NCBI GenBank assembly: GCA_024641335.1
Contig: JAHEDG010000002.1
Coordinates: forward strand, 58,791 to 117,915
DNA: 59,125 nucleotides
Direction: 5' to 3'
Source of the DNA: Candidatus Zixiibacteriota bacterium
GTDB taxonomy: Bacteria > Zixibacteria > MSB-5A5 > UBA10806
Shown: piece by piece, positions 26,934-35,944 of the stretch
How the letters are laid out: each line of letters begins with the position of its first letter
Position numbering within the stretch: position 1 is the stretch's first letter
Position numbers and translations under genes: made by a program
Notes under the pieces: model-generated
What the model saw: the letters and a program-made list of their open reading frames with translations, nothing else
The model's database searches: none
What the model was told of the DNA's origin: nothing

Positions 26934-27452
26934 TCATCTGCGTGCGGAAATATATTCCTCCAGGCTTTCGATTTTGCCATTAATGCACATATCGATTATC
27001 TCGTCGATTCTCGATGATTCGTCCGGGATAATAATTTTCGGAGTGGCCATCAACCTGCGGGCTCGTTGGGTCAGATCGATCTCTTCGGGGCTTTTATTCT
27101 GCCAATCGCGCAGGTAAAGATCCTGAATACGAATGAAGGCCGAAACCACCAGGTAAGCGTCGTCCATATACCCGAATAACCCGTTGCCATCCTCGGAGAT
27201 GAAATCGTTGGGCTGCAGGATATAATCTATAATCAGGCCGCTGAGGTTCTTGATTTCATGCGGAGTAGCCTTGTCGCTCCAGTAGCCGGTCAGCACTTTT
27301 AAAGTGGGAGGGAGAAGAAAAATAAACTCCTTAACAGCGCCGATCTGTTCATCGGTGGTTATACCGTTCAGCCGCTTTTTAATGGCCTCCCTGAACACAG
27401 CGTCATTATTCTCGGCAAGATTCTTCAACTGATTGGCCAGCCTGTTAATCAT
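26934..27452 (-). CDS. DUF1232 (YkvA)-like protein
   Basis: A 172-residue protein with a central hydrophobic segment IDYILQPNDFISEDGNGLFGYMDDAYLVVSAF that follows the DUF1232 pattern (P-x-D-x-I, then Gly and DD before a hydrophobic helix). The flanks are helical and charged. DUF1232 proteins are poorly characterised; YkvA-type members are linked to membranes. Ribosome site GGAGG lies five bases before the ATG. It is divergent from gltX and no functional link is evident. Confidence 0.65.
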   Translation of the reverse strand: MINRLANQLKNLAENNDAVFREAIKKRLNGITTDEQIGAVKEFIFLLPPTLKVLTGYWSDKATPHEIKNLSGLIIDYILQPNDFISEDGNGLFGYMDDAYLVVSAFIRIQDLYLRDWQNKSPEEIDLTQRARRLMATPKIIIPDESSRIDEIIDMCINGKIESLEEYISARR

Positions 27453-27662
27453 CTCCGCCTCCTTTAAAACCTCTCCATGTTAGATTATTCGCGGGCCTTT
27501 TGTATATCCCTCTTATTCGGCCGATTCGCGGCGAATTGTTTTCCTTATTTATATACTCCTCCCAAAAACAGATTGTGCCATAAAAAAAGAGCTATTTCAA
27601 GAATAATCTGGCGGCAGAGAGCGGCAACCAATATAGAAGACAACGGAAAAATCGCTAAACAA

Positions 27663-27691
27663 TTGACAAATCGGCGATTGGGCTGTAATTT
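27663..27691 (+). promoter_or_regulatory. sigma-70-type promoter of gltX
   Basis: TTGACA (27663-27668) and TAATTT (27686-27691) with an exact 17-base spacer. The AAGGAGG ribosome site (27704-27710) lies just behind the predicted start of transcription and ten bases before the gltX ATG. Confidence 0.8.
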
Positions 27692-27720
27692 GCCCCGATT
27701 GCCAAGGAGGCTGTTTTTCG

Positions 27721-29157
27721 ATGTCCGAAATCCGTGTTAGAATTGCCCCGTCACCGTCGGGCTATCTTCATATCGGCACCGCCCGCGCCGCCCTGTTCAA
27801 TTGGCTCTTCGCCCGTCATCATGGCGGGAAGTTCCTGCTCCGTATCGAGGATACCGATACCCAAAGGTCATCGGATGAGATGATCGAGGTTATCCTCGAA
27901 TCTCTCAAATGGCTCGGCCTGGATTGGGATGAGGAGCCGGTCTTTCAATCGCGGCGGCTCGAGCTTTACAGCCGGTATGTCGGCGGTCTGCTGGAATCGG
28001 GCAAGGCTTACAGATGCTGGTGCGCGCCTGATGTTCTCAAGGAAAAGCAGGACGAGGCCAGACAGCAAAAGAAAAACCCGAAGTACGACCGGCATTGCTT
28101 CGACCTGCCTGAAAGCGAGAAAAACAGGTTCCTGGATTCCGGCCAACCGGCGGCTATCAGGATTATTATGCCGGAGGGTGTCACGGCCTTTCATGATATC
28201 GTGGTCGGGGAGGTTTCCCGTGACAACAGTGAGCTTGACGATTTCATAATCGCTCGCTCCGACGGCCGGGCGGTCTACAATCTGGCCGTGGTGGTTGACG
28301 ATCACGAGATGGGGATTTCTCATGTCATTCGGGGCAACGATCATATCTCCAATACGTTCAAACAGATAATTATCTATCGAGCTCTGGGTTTGGAACCGCC
28401 TCGCTTTGCCCATATTCCTCTGATACTCGGAAAAGACCGTTCCAAGATGTCCAAGCGTGACGGCGCGGCAGCTGTTACCGACTACGGCAAGTTAGGTTAC
28501 CTGAAAGAAGCGGTAGTCAATTTCATCGCCCTTATGGGCTGGTCGCCCGGAGATAATAATGAAATAATGACGGCCGATCAGATGATCGAGGCCTTCTCAC
28601 TGGAGCGGATCAACCCATCCAACGCGGTCTTCGATCCGGAAAAGCTGACCTGGATGAATGGCGAGTATATCCGTGCCAGCGACGATAACAAGCTGGTCGA
28701 TCTGGTCCGTCCATATCTGGTGGAAGCAGGCTTGACCACACATCTCTGGATCAATTCCCGATGGGATTGGATGCTCAAGTTCGTACGTATACTTAAGGAA
28801 AGATGTCATCTTTTAACCGATTTTGCCGAAAAAGGCCGGTTTTTCTTCGTCGATGAGTTTGAATATGATCCTAAAGGATCGGCTAAGTATTTTAGGGCTG
28901 ATGTCTTGCCGTTGATTGCGGCCTGGATCGAAACATTATCGTCGACCGGCGAATATACCGCCTCTGCCATAGAAACAGGTTTGCGAGAGTTGGCCGGGAA
29001 ACTGGAAATCAAGCCGGCCACGATAATTCATCCGACCAGGCTGGCTCTTTCCGGGGAGACTGCCGGTCCGCCTCTTTTCGATATGATGGAGTTATTGGGG
29101 CGGGAAAAATGTTTGAAAAGACTGGAAGAAGCTGTTTGTGTTATCGAAAAAGAGTGA
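27721..29157 (+). CDS. gltX: glutamyl-tRNA synthetase
   Basis: A 478-residue class I synthetase that charges tRNA-Glu. The HIGH-type motif is SGYLHIGTARAALFN (residues 13-27) and the KMSKS-type motif is SKMSKRDGA (about 240). The zinc-region equivalent at ~99-125 has CWCAPDVL and HCFDL. The length is usual. Whether it is discriminating or also charges tRNA-Gln cannot be told by eye; the presence of both GlnRS and GatE in this window makes that worth asking. tRNA-Gln(CTG) lies directly downstream with its own promoter. Confidence 0.96.
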   Translation: MSEIRVRIAPSPSGYLHIGTARAALFNWLFARHHGGKFLLRIEDTDTQRSSDEMIEVILESLKWLGLDWDEEPVFQSRRLELYSRYVGGLLESGKAYRCWCAPDVLKEKQDEARQQKKNPKYDRHCFDLPESEKNRFLDSGQPAAIRIIMPEGVTAFHDIVVGEVSRDNSELDDFIIARSDGRAVYNLAVVVDDHEMGISHVIRGNDHISNTFKQIIIYRALGLEPPRFAHIPLILGKDRSKMSKRDGAAAVTDYGKLGYLKEAVVNFIALMGWSPGDNNEIMTADQMIEAFSLERINPSNAVFDPEKLTWMNGEYIRASDDNKLVDLVRPYLVEAGLTTHLWINSRWDWMLKFVRILKERCHLLTDFAEKGRFFFVDEFEYDPKGSAKYFRADVLPLIAAWIETLSSTGEYTASAIETGLRELAGKLEIKPATIIHPTRLALSGETAGPPLFDMMELLGREKCLKRLEEAVCVIEKE

Positions 29158-29165
29158 AAAAATGT

Positions 29166-29194
29166 TTGACTTTATTTGCCGTATCGCGTATATA
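29166..29194 (+). promoter_or_regulatory. sigma-70-type promoter of tRNA-Gln
   Basis: TTGACT (29166-29171), a 17-base spacer, then TATATA (29189-29194). It lies between the gltX stop and the tRNA, so the tRNA can be transcribed independently. Confidence 0.75.
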
Positions 29195-29279
29195 TTATAG
29201 TGATTGTCTTTTGAAGGCCTGATGCAATGAATATCCCCCCCTTTAAGTTGCGCAGCCTATCAGAAGACATTCGCATTTA

Positions 29280-29350
29280 TGGGGGATCGTCCAACGGCAG
29301 GACATGCGGCTCTGGACCGTAGTATCGGGGTTCGAATCCCTGTCCCCCAG
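29280..29350 (+). tRNA. tRNA-Gln(CTG)
   Basis: Acceptor tggggga/tccccca (U1-A72), anticodon stem tgcgg/ccgta with loop ctctgga giving anticodon CTG, T-arm cggggttcgaatccctg, discriminator G73. No CCA is encoded (tat follows). U1-A72 and G73 are the identity elements recognised by GlnRS. Seventy-one bases. Confidence 0.93.
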
Positions 29351-29603
29351 TATAGTTTTTTATGAACCGAGATTGCTATCGACCTGAAAATCATCCAAAA
29401 AACGATGTATACCCTATATCTGGCTGTATTGCGATTATCACGGCCGCTCGAAAATAGTCAACATCTATATCCAAGACTCGGATTGGAAGTTTTGCTCTGT
29501 AGGAATTTCCAATCCGGCTGAAGCAGCCGATCTGGAACTCATATCATCAGCTCGTATGATTTTGCTATTAACTAATTAGCGATTATACCGAAATAACGGA
29601 CAG
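29351..29603. other. intergenic with a 10-base inverted repeat
   Basis: No gene seen. A T-run follows the tRNA at once. Arms cggattggaa and ttccaatccg (about 29481-29490 and 29509-29518) enclose 18 bases; the element may be an operator or mRNA structure ahead of the first DUF4402 gene. No convincing promoter pair was found. Confidence 0.45.
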
Positions 29604-29630
29604 GTGTTTATCCATTTATGCAGGTGGTGT

Positions 29631-30131
29631 GTGTCTAAGAGCAATCGACAGGATATCAATCCCATGATGGGGATAGCATACGCGGTACTCGTATTGTCGT
29701 CTTTGAGCGGATACGCGGTTTCGGCTCAAACTGTGACCTCTACCAATGATTTGGCATTCGGAAACATATTTCCCGGAGTTCCCAAGGCTATCGTTAAAAG
29801 CTCGGTCGGCGATGCCGCTGAATTCACAGTAACCGGCACCACCGGGGCCGAGGTAACCCTGGATTTTACGCTTCCTGCTTACATGTATACCACCGGCGCA
29901 AATATGCCCTTGTTTTTCTCCAGCAGCGATTGTGCAGTCGATTCCACCAATCCGCAGGACCAGTCAAACCCCAGCGCGAATAATTTAAATCCAAATGGAA
30001 CTATAACTTATAGGATCGGCTCCAACGGTATGAGTGTCTGGCTGGGGGGGCGTGTCGTTCCGGGACTGGTGCAAAAATCAGGTTCTTACACCGCTACTAT
30101 AAGGCTGACAGTGGCTTACACCGGTTTTTAG
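29631..30131 (+). CDS. DUF4402 fimbrial-subunit-like protein 1
   Basis: An exported protein of ~166 residues with a signal peptide ending at VSAQ. The DUF4402 fold is recognisable: LAFGNIFPG near the start of the mature part, FTVTGTTGAEVTLDFTLP, and the closing VWLGGRVVPGLVQKSGSYTATIRLTVAY. It has one Cys and carries N/P-rich SNPSANNLNPNG instead of the D-rich insert of its neighbours. It heads a run of paralogues, chaperone and usher, so it is probably a pilus or surface-fibre subunit. I chose the GTG at 29631 (AGGTGG just upstream), because the fourth paralogue has a similar VSK-x-N-x-RQ beginning. Confidence 0.8.
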   Translation: MSKSNRQDINPMMGIAYAVLVLSSLSGYAVSAQTVTSTNDLAFGNIFPGVPKAIVKSSVGDAAEFTVTGTTGAEVTLDFTLPAYMYTTGANMPLFFSSSDCAVDSTNPQDQSNPSANNLNPNGTITYRIGSNGMSVWLGGRVVPGLVQKSGSYTATIRLTVAYTGF

Positions 30132-30334
30132 GCCGTTTTTAGGATCTTAAAAACTATTCTATTATGAAACATATACTGTTTCAGTTCTTAGTTTGCCATC
30201 CAATAAAACTAAAGGACAGTTGATTAACTGGCGATTCTATAAACGCGGCCAGATAAATCAAGGTAGGTGCCGTAAAACAGATGCTGCGGGAAAGTGTACT
30301 AAGGATGAATAGAAATAAATTCAAGGAGGACAAC

Positions 30335-30892
30335 ATGAAAAGCCTAAGAGCATTACGTCTATCAAGGAAGATTATGATGCTAACAGGCACAATCCTGATC
30401 TTATCGTTTGGATTCAGTTTAGCTCAGGATGCGGCCACAGGTTCGGCCACGGCCACAGTACAAACTATTATCACGGTTACAGCTACCCAGGCATTGGCGT
30501 TCGGTAACGTCTTCCAGGGTGTAAGCAAGACCGTCGGGGATAACGTCGATGCGTCGTCCGGTATCTTTACCATTACCGGTCAGGCTGGAGCAGGCGTCAA
30601 TCTTCAAATGATCCTGCCGGATTATATGGCTCTGGCGGATGGTTCTGACCGTATGACCATTACTTTCAGCACAACCGACGCGGCAGTCGATACCAACGGC
30701 GCCACTCCTTCGACTGTAGTCGCTGGTGACGGTTGGGTCGATCAGAATCCCAGAGTTCTGCCCGCGGCGGCAGTAGTTGGCGCTGCCAATACAGCCATCT
30801 ATTTGGGTGGAAAAGTAACTCCCACATCCGACCAGGCCGCCGGCGCGTATTCGGCGGATATCGTTCTTCTGGTAGCTTACGACGGCACCTAA
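30335..30892 (+). CDS. DUF4402 fimbrial-subunit-like protein 2 (likely major subunit)
   Basis: A 185-residue exported protein with signal peptide ending SLAQ. The mature N-terminus, ATGSATATVQTIITVTATQ, alternates hydrophobic residues like a donor strand, followed by LAFGNVFQGV, FTITGQAGAGVNLQMILP and the final YLGGKVTPTSDQAAGAYSADIVLLVAY. It is preceded by the best ribosome site of the cluster (AAGGAGG six bases before ATG) and followed by its own terminator, so it may be the most abundant subunit. It is closely similar to subunits 3 and 4. Confidence 0.87.
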   Translation: MKSLRALRLSRKIMMLTGTILILSFGFSLAQDAATGSATATVQTIITVTATQALAFGNVFQGVSKTVGDNVDASSGIFTITGQAGAGVNLQMILPDYMALADGSDRMTITFSTTDAAVDTNGATPSTVVAGDGWVDQNPRVLPAAAVVGAANTAIYLGGKVTPTSDQAAGAYSADIVLLVAYDGT

Positions 30893-30931
30893 GCCATATA
30901 AAGAAAGCCGTAGATTTCAAGGCGTTTATGG

Positions 30932-30959
30932 GGAGCCGATCAGGCTCCTCTTTTTTTTA
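30932..30959 (+). terminator. terminator after DUF4402 subunit 2
   Basis: Stem ggagcc/ggctcc with loop gatca followed by eight T residues. It lies inside the pilus locus and would lower transcription of downstream subunits, chaperone and usher relative to subunit 2. Confidence 0.88.
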
Positions 30960-31079
30960 TCCATAATACAGCCTATATCCCTGAACCCCTGCTAAATAAG
31001 GCGATATATAGAATCAATGAATTATAGTTATTTTCTGTTAAAAATATGCGCGTTCTGTCGATAAAAATACTGGAGCTGA

Positions 31080-31098
31080 CTGTTTCAAAGGGAAACAG
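31080..31098 (+). promoter_or_regulatory. inverted repeat ahead of DUF4402 subunit 3
   Basis: Perfect 7-base arms ctgtttc and gaaacag around a 5-base loop, 14 bases before the ATG of subunit 3. It could be an operator or a translation-controlling hairpin; no ribosome site is otherwise visible there. Confidence 0.45.
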
Positions 31099-31112
31099 TT
31101 TGTCTGAACGAT

Positions 31113-31670
31113 ATGTGTGAATCTGGAAGAATTTTAAAACTTGTCTGGAAACCGGCGCTGGTCGTGCTTCCCGTTCTCCTATGGGCATATCCGGCTGCCG
31201 GTCAGGATGTAGCTGTAGGATCGGCTACCGCAACGGTGGTAACCACGATTTCAGTTACGGCCTCAAGCCCCCTGGCCTTCGGTGACGTTATGCAGGGGGT
31301 GCCGGCGTCGATTGCGAATAACAACGCCTCGGCGGCGATCTTCGAAATAACCGGACAGGCCGGTTCGGGAGCCGATCTTTACCTGCAGCTGCCGGAATAT
31401 CTGGCCTTATCCGACGGCAGCGACAGAATGACCATAACGTTCGGCTCTACCGATGCTTCGGTTGACACTACGGGAGCAGCGGATCCGGCAGCCATGAATG
31501 CCGGTAAAGGGTGGCAGAATACGAATCCTTACAACTTGCCGGCGGCGGCGGTTATCGGGGCGGCGGGGACAGATGTTTATTTGGGGGGAAAAGTGATCCC
31601 GTCCCCAAGTCAAAAAGCGGGAAATTATTCCGGCGATATCATCTTAACGGTAGCATATAATGGCAGCTAA
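31113..31670 (+). CDS. DUF4402 fimbrial-subunit-like protein 3
   Basis: A 185-residue exported protein with signal peptide ending PAAGQ. It shares with subunits 2 and 4 the N-terminal alternating strand (VGSATATVVTTISVTA), LAFGDVMQGVP, FEITGQAGSGADLYLQLP, the SDGSDRMTITFGSTDASVDT insert and YLGGKVIPSPSQKAGNYSGDIILTVAY. It lies after the terminator of subunit 2 and overlaps the next subunit by 11 bases, so the later genes form a second transcription unit or depend on read-through. Confidence 0.85.
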   Translation: MCESGRILKLVWKPALVVLPVLLWAYPAAGQDVAVGSATATVVTTISVTASSPLAFGDVMQGVPASIANNNASAAIFEITGQAGSGADLYLQLPEYLALSDGSDRMTITFGSTDASVDTTGAADPAAMNAGKGWQNTNPYNLPAAAVIGAAGTDVYLGGKVIPSPSQKAGNYSGDIILTVAYNGS

Positions 31671-32271
31671 AGTGAGCAAAAACAGCAATAGTCGGCAGAT
31701 GAGATTCTCTATGGGCAATTGGTCGATATTTAACATTCGGCTGCTTAAACTGGCGATCGTAACTGTTGCGCTATGGGCGATTTTATCGCCTTTGAGCGCG
31801 CTTGATTTCAGCGACGGTACGGCTTCTGGAACAGTGCTAACGATAATAACGGCTGCCGCGACGCAGGATCTGGCCTTCGGAAATATTCTCCAGGCGGTTC
31901 CTAAATCCATAGGTTACAATAATGACGCGTCGTCGGCGATCTTTACCATAACAGGAGAGGCCAGCGCCGGAATCAACCTGCAGTTGATATTGCCTGAATA
32001 TGTTTCGTTGTCGGATGGCTCCGATCGAATGACCATCATATTCTCATCGACCGACGCCGCTGTAGATACTACAACTGTGACCCCGTCAACGATCAGCGCT
32101 TCCGACGGCTGGATCAATCAGAATCCATATTATCTTCCGGCATCAGCGGTAATTGGATCCGCGGGCACAACTAAAATATATCTGGGAGGCAAAATAGTGC
32201 CATCGGTTGACCAGACACCGGGAACGTATTCGGGAGATATTGTACTGAGCGTTTCATATAACGGTTCATAG
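31660..32271 (+). CDS. DUF4402 fimbrial-subunit-like protein 4
   Basis: An exported DUF4402 protein of up to 203 residues, with a longer basic leader before the signal helix. Motifs are as in its paralogues: LAFGNILQAVP, FTITGEASAGINLQLILP, SDGSDRMTIIFSSTDAAVDT and YLGGKIVPSVDQTPGTYSGDIVLSVSY. The start is either ATG at 31660, inside the previous gene's end, or GTG at 31672 just past that stop; the GTG gives an N-terminus like that of subunit 1. It is followed by the chaperone gene. Confidence 0.83.
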   Translation: MAAKVSKNSNSRQMRFSMGNWSIFNIRLLKLAIVTVALWAILSPLSALDFSDGTASGTVLTIITAAATQDLAFGNILQAVPKSIGYNNDASSAIFTITGEASAGINLQLILPEYVSLSDGSDRMTIIFSSTDAAVDTTTVTPSTISASDGWINQNPYYLPASAVIGSAGTTKIYLGGKIVPSVDQTPGTYSGDIVLSVSYNGS

Positions 32272-32309
32272 TAAATGAAAATTGTAACAGGAAGACAGGA
32301 GTGCTTAGG

Positions 32310-33179
32310 ATGCCTGAACTTAGTATAAACAAGATAAAAATGGGCGGGGCAATACGCAATTGGTACATGGCGGCTCTGTTTGTTCTGCTCTTCGCGGCCA
32401 ATATATCGGCTGGGGTTCTTGTCGCCCCGACCGTGGTTTTTCTTTCCGAAACCAACCGGACCGGACGGATCACTCTGCAAAATCCGACAGATGTTCCTCA
32501 AGAAGTTAATATCTTCTTCAGTTTCGGTCTTCCAGTCTCCGACAGCCTTGGTAATGTTTCTGTGATATTACAGGATTCAGTCACCGGCGATCCCAAATCG
32601 GCGATGGATTGGGTAAAAGCGTTTCCGAGAACGGTTGTTTTACCCCCGGGAGGGAACCAGACAGTAAGACTTGTGATCAAGCCGCCGGACGATCTTCCTG
32701 ACGGAGAATACTGGGCCAGAATCGTGGTTCGCTCTCAGGATGCCCGCGGCACGGTTCCCCGGGCCGATGACAATACCGGCATTTCCACACAGCTTAATAT
32801 GGTAATTCAGACGGCTATCATGCTCAAATACCGAACAGGTGAACTGATCTCCAACCTTGAGCTGACATCAGCCGGGGCTCGACTTGACGGGAATATAGTA
32901 CAGGTAATGCTGGACATGGTATGTAGAGGAAATGTCTCGTATATGGGTATTCTCCACTCACGGGTACTCGATAAAAACAATAACGAAATAGGCCGGGGCA
33001 AAATCAACCTGGCGGTATACAGGAATTTAAGACGGCGGATCGATCTGCCCATAACAATTGAGAATAGTAATCCTCCTTACAGAGTAGAGGTGAGGATAAC
33101 GAGCGAAGGACGAACCGATGTGCCTCCTCCGGATATGATATCCGGAAACGAGATCGTTCGCACTTTGAATCTGGAATAA
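32310..33179 (+). CDS. PapD-like periplasmic pilus chaperone
   Basis: A 289-residue exported protein with signal peptide to about residue 33. The first Ig-like domain begins VLVAPTVVFLSETNRTGRITLQNPTDVPQEVNIFF and continues through FPRTVVLPPGGNQTVRLVIKPP to DGEYWARIVVRSQ, the strand order of PapD-family chaperones. The second domain starts near QTAIMLKYRTG. These proteins hold pilus subunits by donating a strand until delivery to the usher. It is longer than classical members (~240) and diverged in the FGS/FGL region. ATG at 32310 lies eight bases after AGGAG. Confidence 0.8.
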   Translation: MPELSINKIKMGGAIRNWYMAALFVLLFAANISAGVLVAPTVVFLSETNRTGRITLQNPTDVPQEVNIFFSFGLPVSDSLGNVSVILQDSVTGDPKSAMDWVKAFPRTVVLPPGGNQTVRLVIKPPDDLPDGEYWARIVVRSQDARGTVPRADDNTGISTQLNMVIQTAIMLKYRTGELISNLELTSAGARLDGNIVQVMLDMVCRGNVSYMGILHSRVLDKNNNEIGRGKINLAVYRNLRRRIDLPITIENSNPPYRVEVRITSEGRTDVPPPDMISGNEIVRTLNLE

Positions 33180-33218
33180 GTGCGATTGCGGCCGGGAGTA
33201 CATTAAACAGAATATGAA

Positions 33219-35783
33219 ATGATTGAAATGAAACCGATAAATAAGCTCAAGCTGCCGATTATCGCGGCTCTCATTTTTCAGGTCATGATCAGTAGCCTCG
33301 CCGAAGCCGTGGAAACCGAAGAGATAGTTGTCGGCTTTAAAGTCCATCGCTTAATCGAACGGGATATCATGGCTCTTTATGGCGGCGGAGATGTATATCT
33401 TCCGGTGATGGAGATATTCGGCTTGCTGGATCTGAATATAAAAACGGATAATTCCCGACGGCGGTTCAGCGGTTTTATAATCTCCAAAAAAGAGATGTTC
33501 GAGATAGATCTGATCGGAAGCGTGGGCAGGTTCGAAGACCGCTCCATCAGCCTTTCCGCGTCCGACTACGTAATAACTCCAGGTGAATTGTATCTCAGGC
33601 TCGAGCTATTCGAGCAGCTGTTCGGTCTGGATATGGAGTTTGACTATTCCGAATTGCAGGTCAATCTCAAGCTCAACGAAGAATTTCCGTCATTTTTGAA
33701 AATGAAGCGGCGGAAGAAGCATGAAATGCTCCTGACCAGAAAAACGGCGCTCAAAGATATAAAACGTCTTGAAAGAAAATGGGAGTATCTCGGAGGAGGG
33801 GTAGTTGACTGGTCGCTCTCTGCCAGTCCTTACGGCGGCGGAGGGCAATATTATAATCTCGCTTTCGGCGGAATGCTATTGGGCGGTGATTTGAGTGTTG
33901 TCGGCGGAGGGAATTCTATCAGCGGATTCGATTATAACCAGTTGGGATATAAGTGGCATTACTACCTGGGAGACAATCATTATCTGTCTCAAGCCGAATT
34001 GGGTGACGTTTACACAAACGGCCTGCTTGCCCGGCAGCTAAGGGGCGGGTTGTTCACGAACAGGCCACAGACTCAAAGGAAGTTTTTTCAGACCATCGAT
34101 CTTTCCGGGCAGCTTGAAGAAGGCTGGGAAGTGGAATTGTATATAAACAATCAATTGACTGATTTTACTTATACCGATTATTCGGGGGAATATAATTTTA
34201 ATATCGATATCAACTACGGAACCACCGATATTACTTTGAAAATGTACGGGCCGAACGGGGAGATCCTGACCGAGAGAAGACATGTCGGTATCCCCTATAA
34301 TCTGATTCCCGGAAAGCAATTCGAATATTATGTGGCGTCAGGGATATCCGACGCGAATAGCAAAGATAATAACTACATTCAAGCCGGCGGTTTATATGGA
34401 ATAAACAACAGCCTGACTATCGGGATCGGCTCTGATTTTCCCGTGGGCTCTGAAGATGGAGAGAAGCCTATAATATCCGGCGAATTGACCGGGCAGGTCG
34501 CCGGCAACATGACGGCCAACGCCTCACTCGCTCCAGGATACGCCGGCAGTATCGGCATGAATTACATACAGCCGTCAATGATAAATATCGATTTCGGTTA
34601 TACCCGGTATTTTAAAAACCGATTCAGAAACAGACCGGGTCAGCTCCATCGGCTGGCGATTTCGATCTCTTCTCCTCTTAAAATCGGTCAACGCTACTAT
34701 AGTCTCCGTTATTCGGCGTACTGGAACCGCTTTCCTCTCTATAACTCGATAAACATGAACTACGGGTTCAATACATCCCTTTTGGGATTCTACTATAACT
34801 ATATGGGGCAATCGAAAATTTCAATTTATCCCGATCGAACCGATAATAAGATATCGAGCGACCTTTTTATCTCTCCGACGTTTATCCGATGGCTGAAGCC
34901 GCAGCTTAGAGTTTCGTATGATCACGATTCAAAAAGCTTCGAACGTTACGGGATTCAAATTAACAGACGGTTGTTCAAATCGGGGCAGCTTTCTATCTCT
35001 TATGAACGGAATGAAATCTCTGGTTCATCGACATTCATGCTGACATTCAAAATACTAAGCTCATTCGCCGATTTTTCATCACGGGTTATCCATTCCGGCG
35101 ATATATCGTCGATAACCCAGATGCAGAGAGGCTCGGCCCAATATGATAAAGAGGCCCGCAGACTGAGATTTACCCGTAGAAACGGGGTTGGTTACGGTTC
35201 GGCTGTTGTTCGTCCGTTTGTCGACTTGAACTACAACGGGGTACTCGATCGAGACGAAAAGCTTAGCCCGGGGTTAAAAGCCAGGATTCAAGGCGGGCGG
35301 GAAAGCCAGAAGGGAAAAGGAAAACGTTATTACTATGATGGCCTTCGGGCGTACGATCAATATCTGGTCGAAATCGATCCGAACAGTCTTGATAATCCTC
35401 TGCTGGTACCGGCTCACGATAATTATGAAATAAACTGCAATCCCAATATCGTAACCGCTATTGATGTACCGTTGGTGACCGCCAGCCAGATTAGCGGAAA
35501 GATCCTAAGAAGAATCGGCGATATTGAGACCGGACAGGGCGGAATTACCTTGAATTTGATCAATCTTTCCAAGGAAAGCGTAACGGCAATTACCACTTTC
35601 TCCAACGGCGAATTTTATTATCTGGGGCTGGTACCAGGGCTTTATCGGGCCTATATAGACCTGGAGCAGCTGGAAAGATACGGATATGTATCCGAGCCCA
35701 ACGAAATCGAGTTTCTGGTCGAGCCTGTCGAAGGCGGAATGTCTATTGAAGATATCAATTTTGTTATGGTCCCCGGAAAATAG
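33219..35783 (+). CDS. usher-like outer-membrane assembly protein
   Basis: An 854-residue exported protein. An N-terminal domain (about 30-160) with LPVMEIFGLLDLNIKTDN is followed by a barrel with many amphipathic strands. Near 290-350, QTIDLSGQLEEGWEVELYINNQLTDFTYTDYSGEYNFN and DITLKMYGPNGEI match the usher pattern of vector to named small organic periplasmic motifs seen in fimbrial ushers: a V-x-V-Y-x-N-G-like strand, then G-x-F and a D-x-x-G. The C-terminal part has a calcium-loop-like DLNYNGVLDRDE (about 668-679) and a carboxypeptidase-regulatory/CNA-B-like Ig domain. It is last in the pilus gene run and would form the secretion pore. Confidence 0.75.
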   Translation: MIEMKPINKLKLPIIAALIFQVMISSLAEAVETEEIVVGFKVHRLIERDIMALYGGGDVYLPVMEIFGLLDLNIKTDNSRRRFSGFIISKKEMFEIDLIGSVGRFEDRSISLSASDYVITPGELYLRLELFEQLFGLDMEFDYSELQVNLKLNEEFPSFLKMKRRKKHEMLLTRKTALKDIKRLERKWEYLGGGVVDWSLSASPYGGGGQYYNLAFGGMLLGGDLSVVGGGNSISGFDYNQLGYKWHYYLGDNHYLSQAELGDVYTNGLLARQLRGGLFTNRPQTQRKFFQTIDLSGQLEEGWEVELYINNQLTDFTYTDYSGEYNFNIDINYGTTDITLKMYGPNGEILTERRHVGIPYNLIPGKQFEYYVASGISDANSKDNNYIQAGGLYGINNSLTIGIGSDFPVGSEDGEKPIISGELTGQVAGNMTANASLAPGYAGSIGMNYIQPSMINIDFGYTRYFKNRFRNRPGQLHRLAISISSPLKIGQRYYSLRYSAYWNRFPLYNSINMNYGFNTSLLGFYYNYMGQSKISIYPDRTDNKISSDLFISPTFIRWLKPQLRVSYDHDSKSFERYGIQINRRLFKSGQLSISYERNEISGSSTFMLTFKILSSFADFSSRVIHSGDISSITQMQRGSAQYDKEARRLRFTRRNGVGYGSAVVRPFVDLNYNGVLDRDEKLSPGLKARIQGGRESQKGKGKRYYYDGLRAYDQYLVEIDPNSLDNPLLVPAHDNYEINCNPNIVTAIDVPLVTASQISGKILRRIGDIETGQGGITLNLINLSKESVTAITTFSNGEFYYLGLVPGLYRAYIDLEQLERYGYVSEPNEIEFLVEPVEGGMSIEDINFVMVPGK

Positions 35784-35811
35784 TTGTTATAGATAGATCG
35801 CTATTAAATTA

Positions 35812-35850
35812 CAGGATATGCCCGCGAGGGTGCCGTGTGCGAATATCCTG
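35812..35850 (+). terminator. possible hairpin after the usher gene
   Basis: Eight-base arms caggatat and atatcctg (35812-35819, 35843-35850) around a 23-base loop, 30 bases after the stop. There is no T-run, so its role as terminator is uncertain. Confidence 0.4.
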
Positions 35851-35944
35851 AATATAATAACTAAAGATCCCAACACAACGAGCGAACAGACTTCTCATTT
35901 CAGAACCAGGAAAACTAATCTATAGTTTTGTCTTTGCCGGCCCG

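Noticed and set aside
32301-32309. Earlier GTG start for the chaperone
   Set aside because: The GTG overlaps the AGGAG ribosome site that is correctly spaced for the ATG at 32310.
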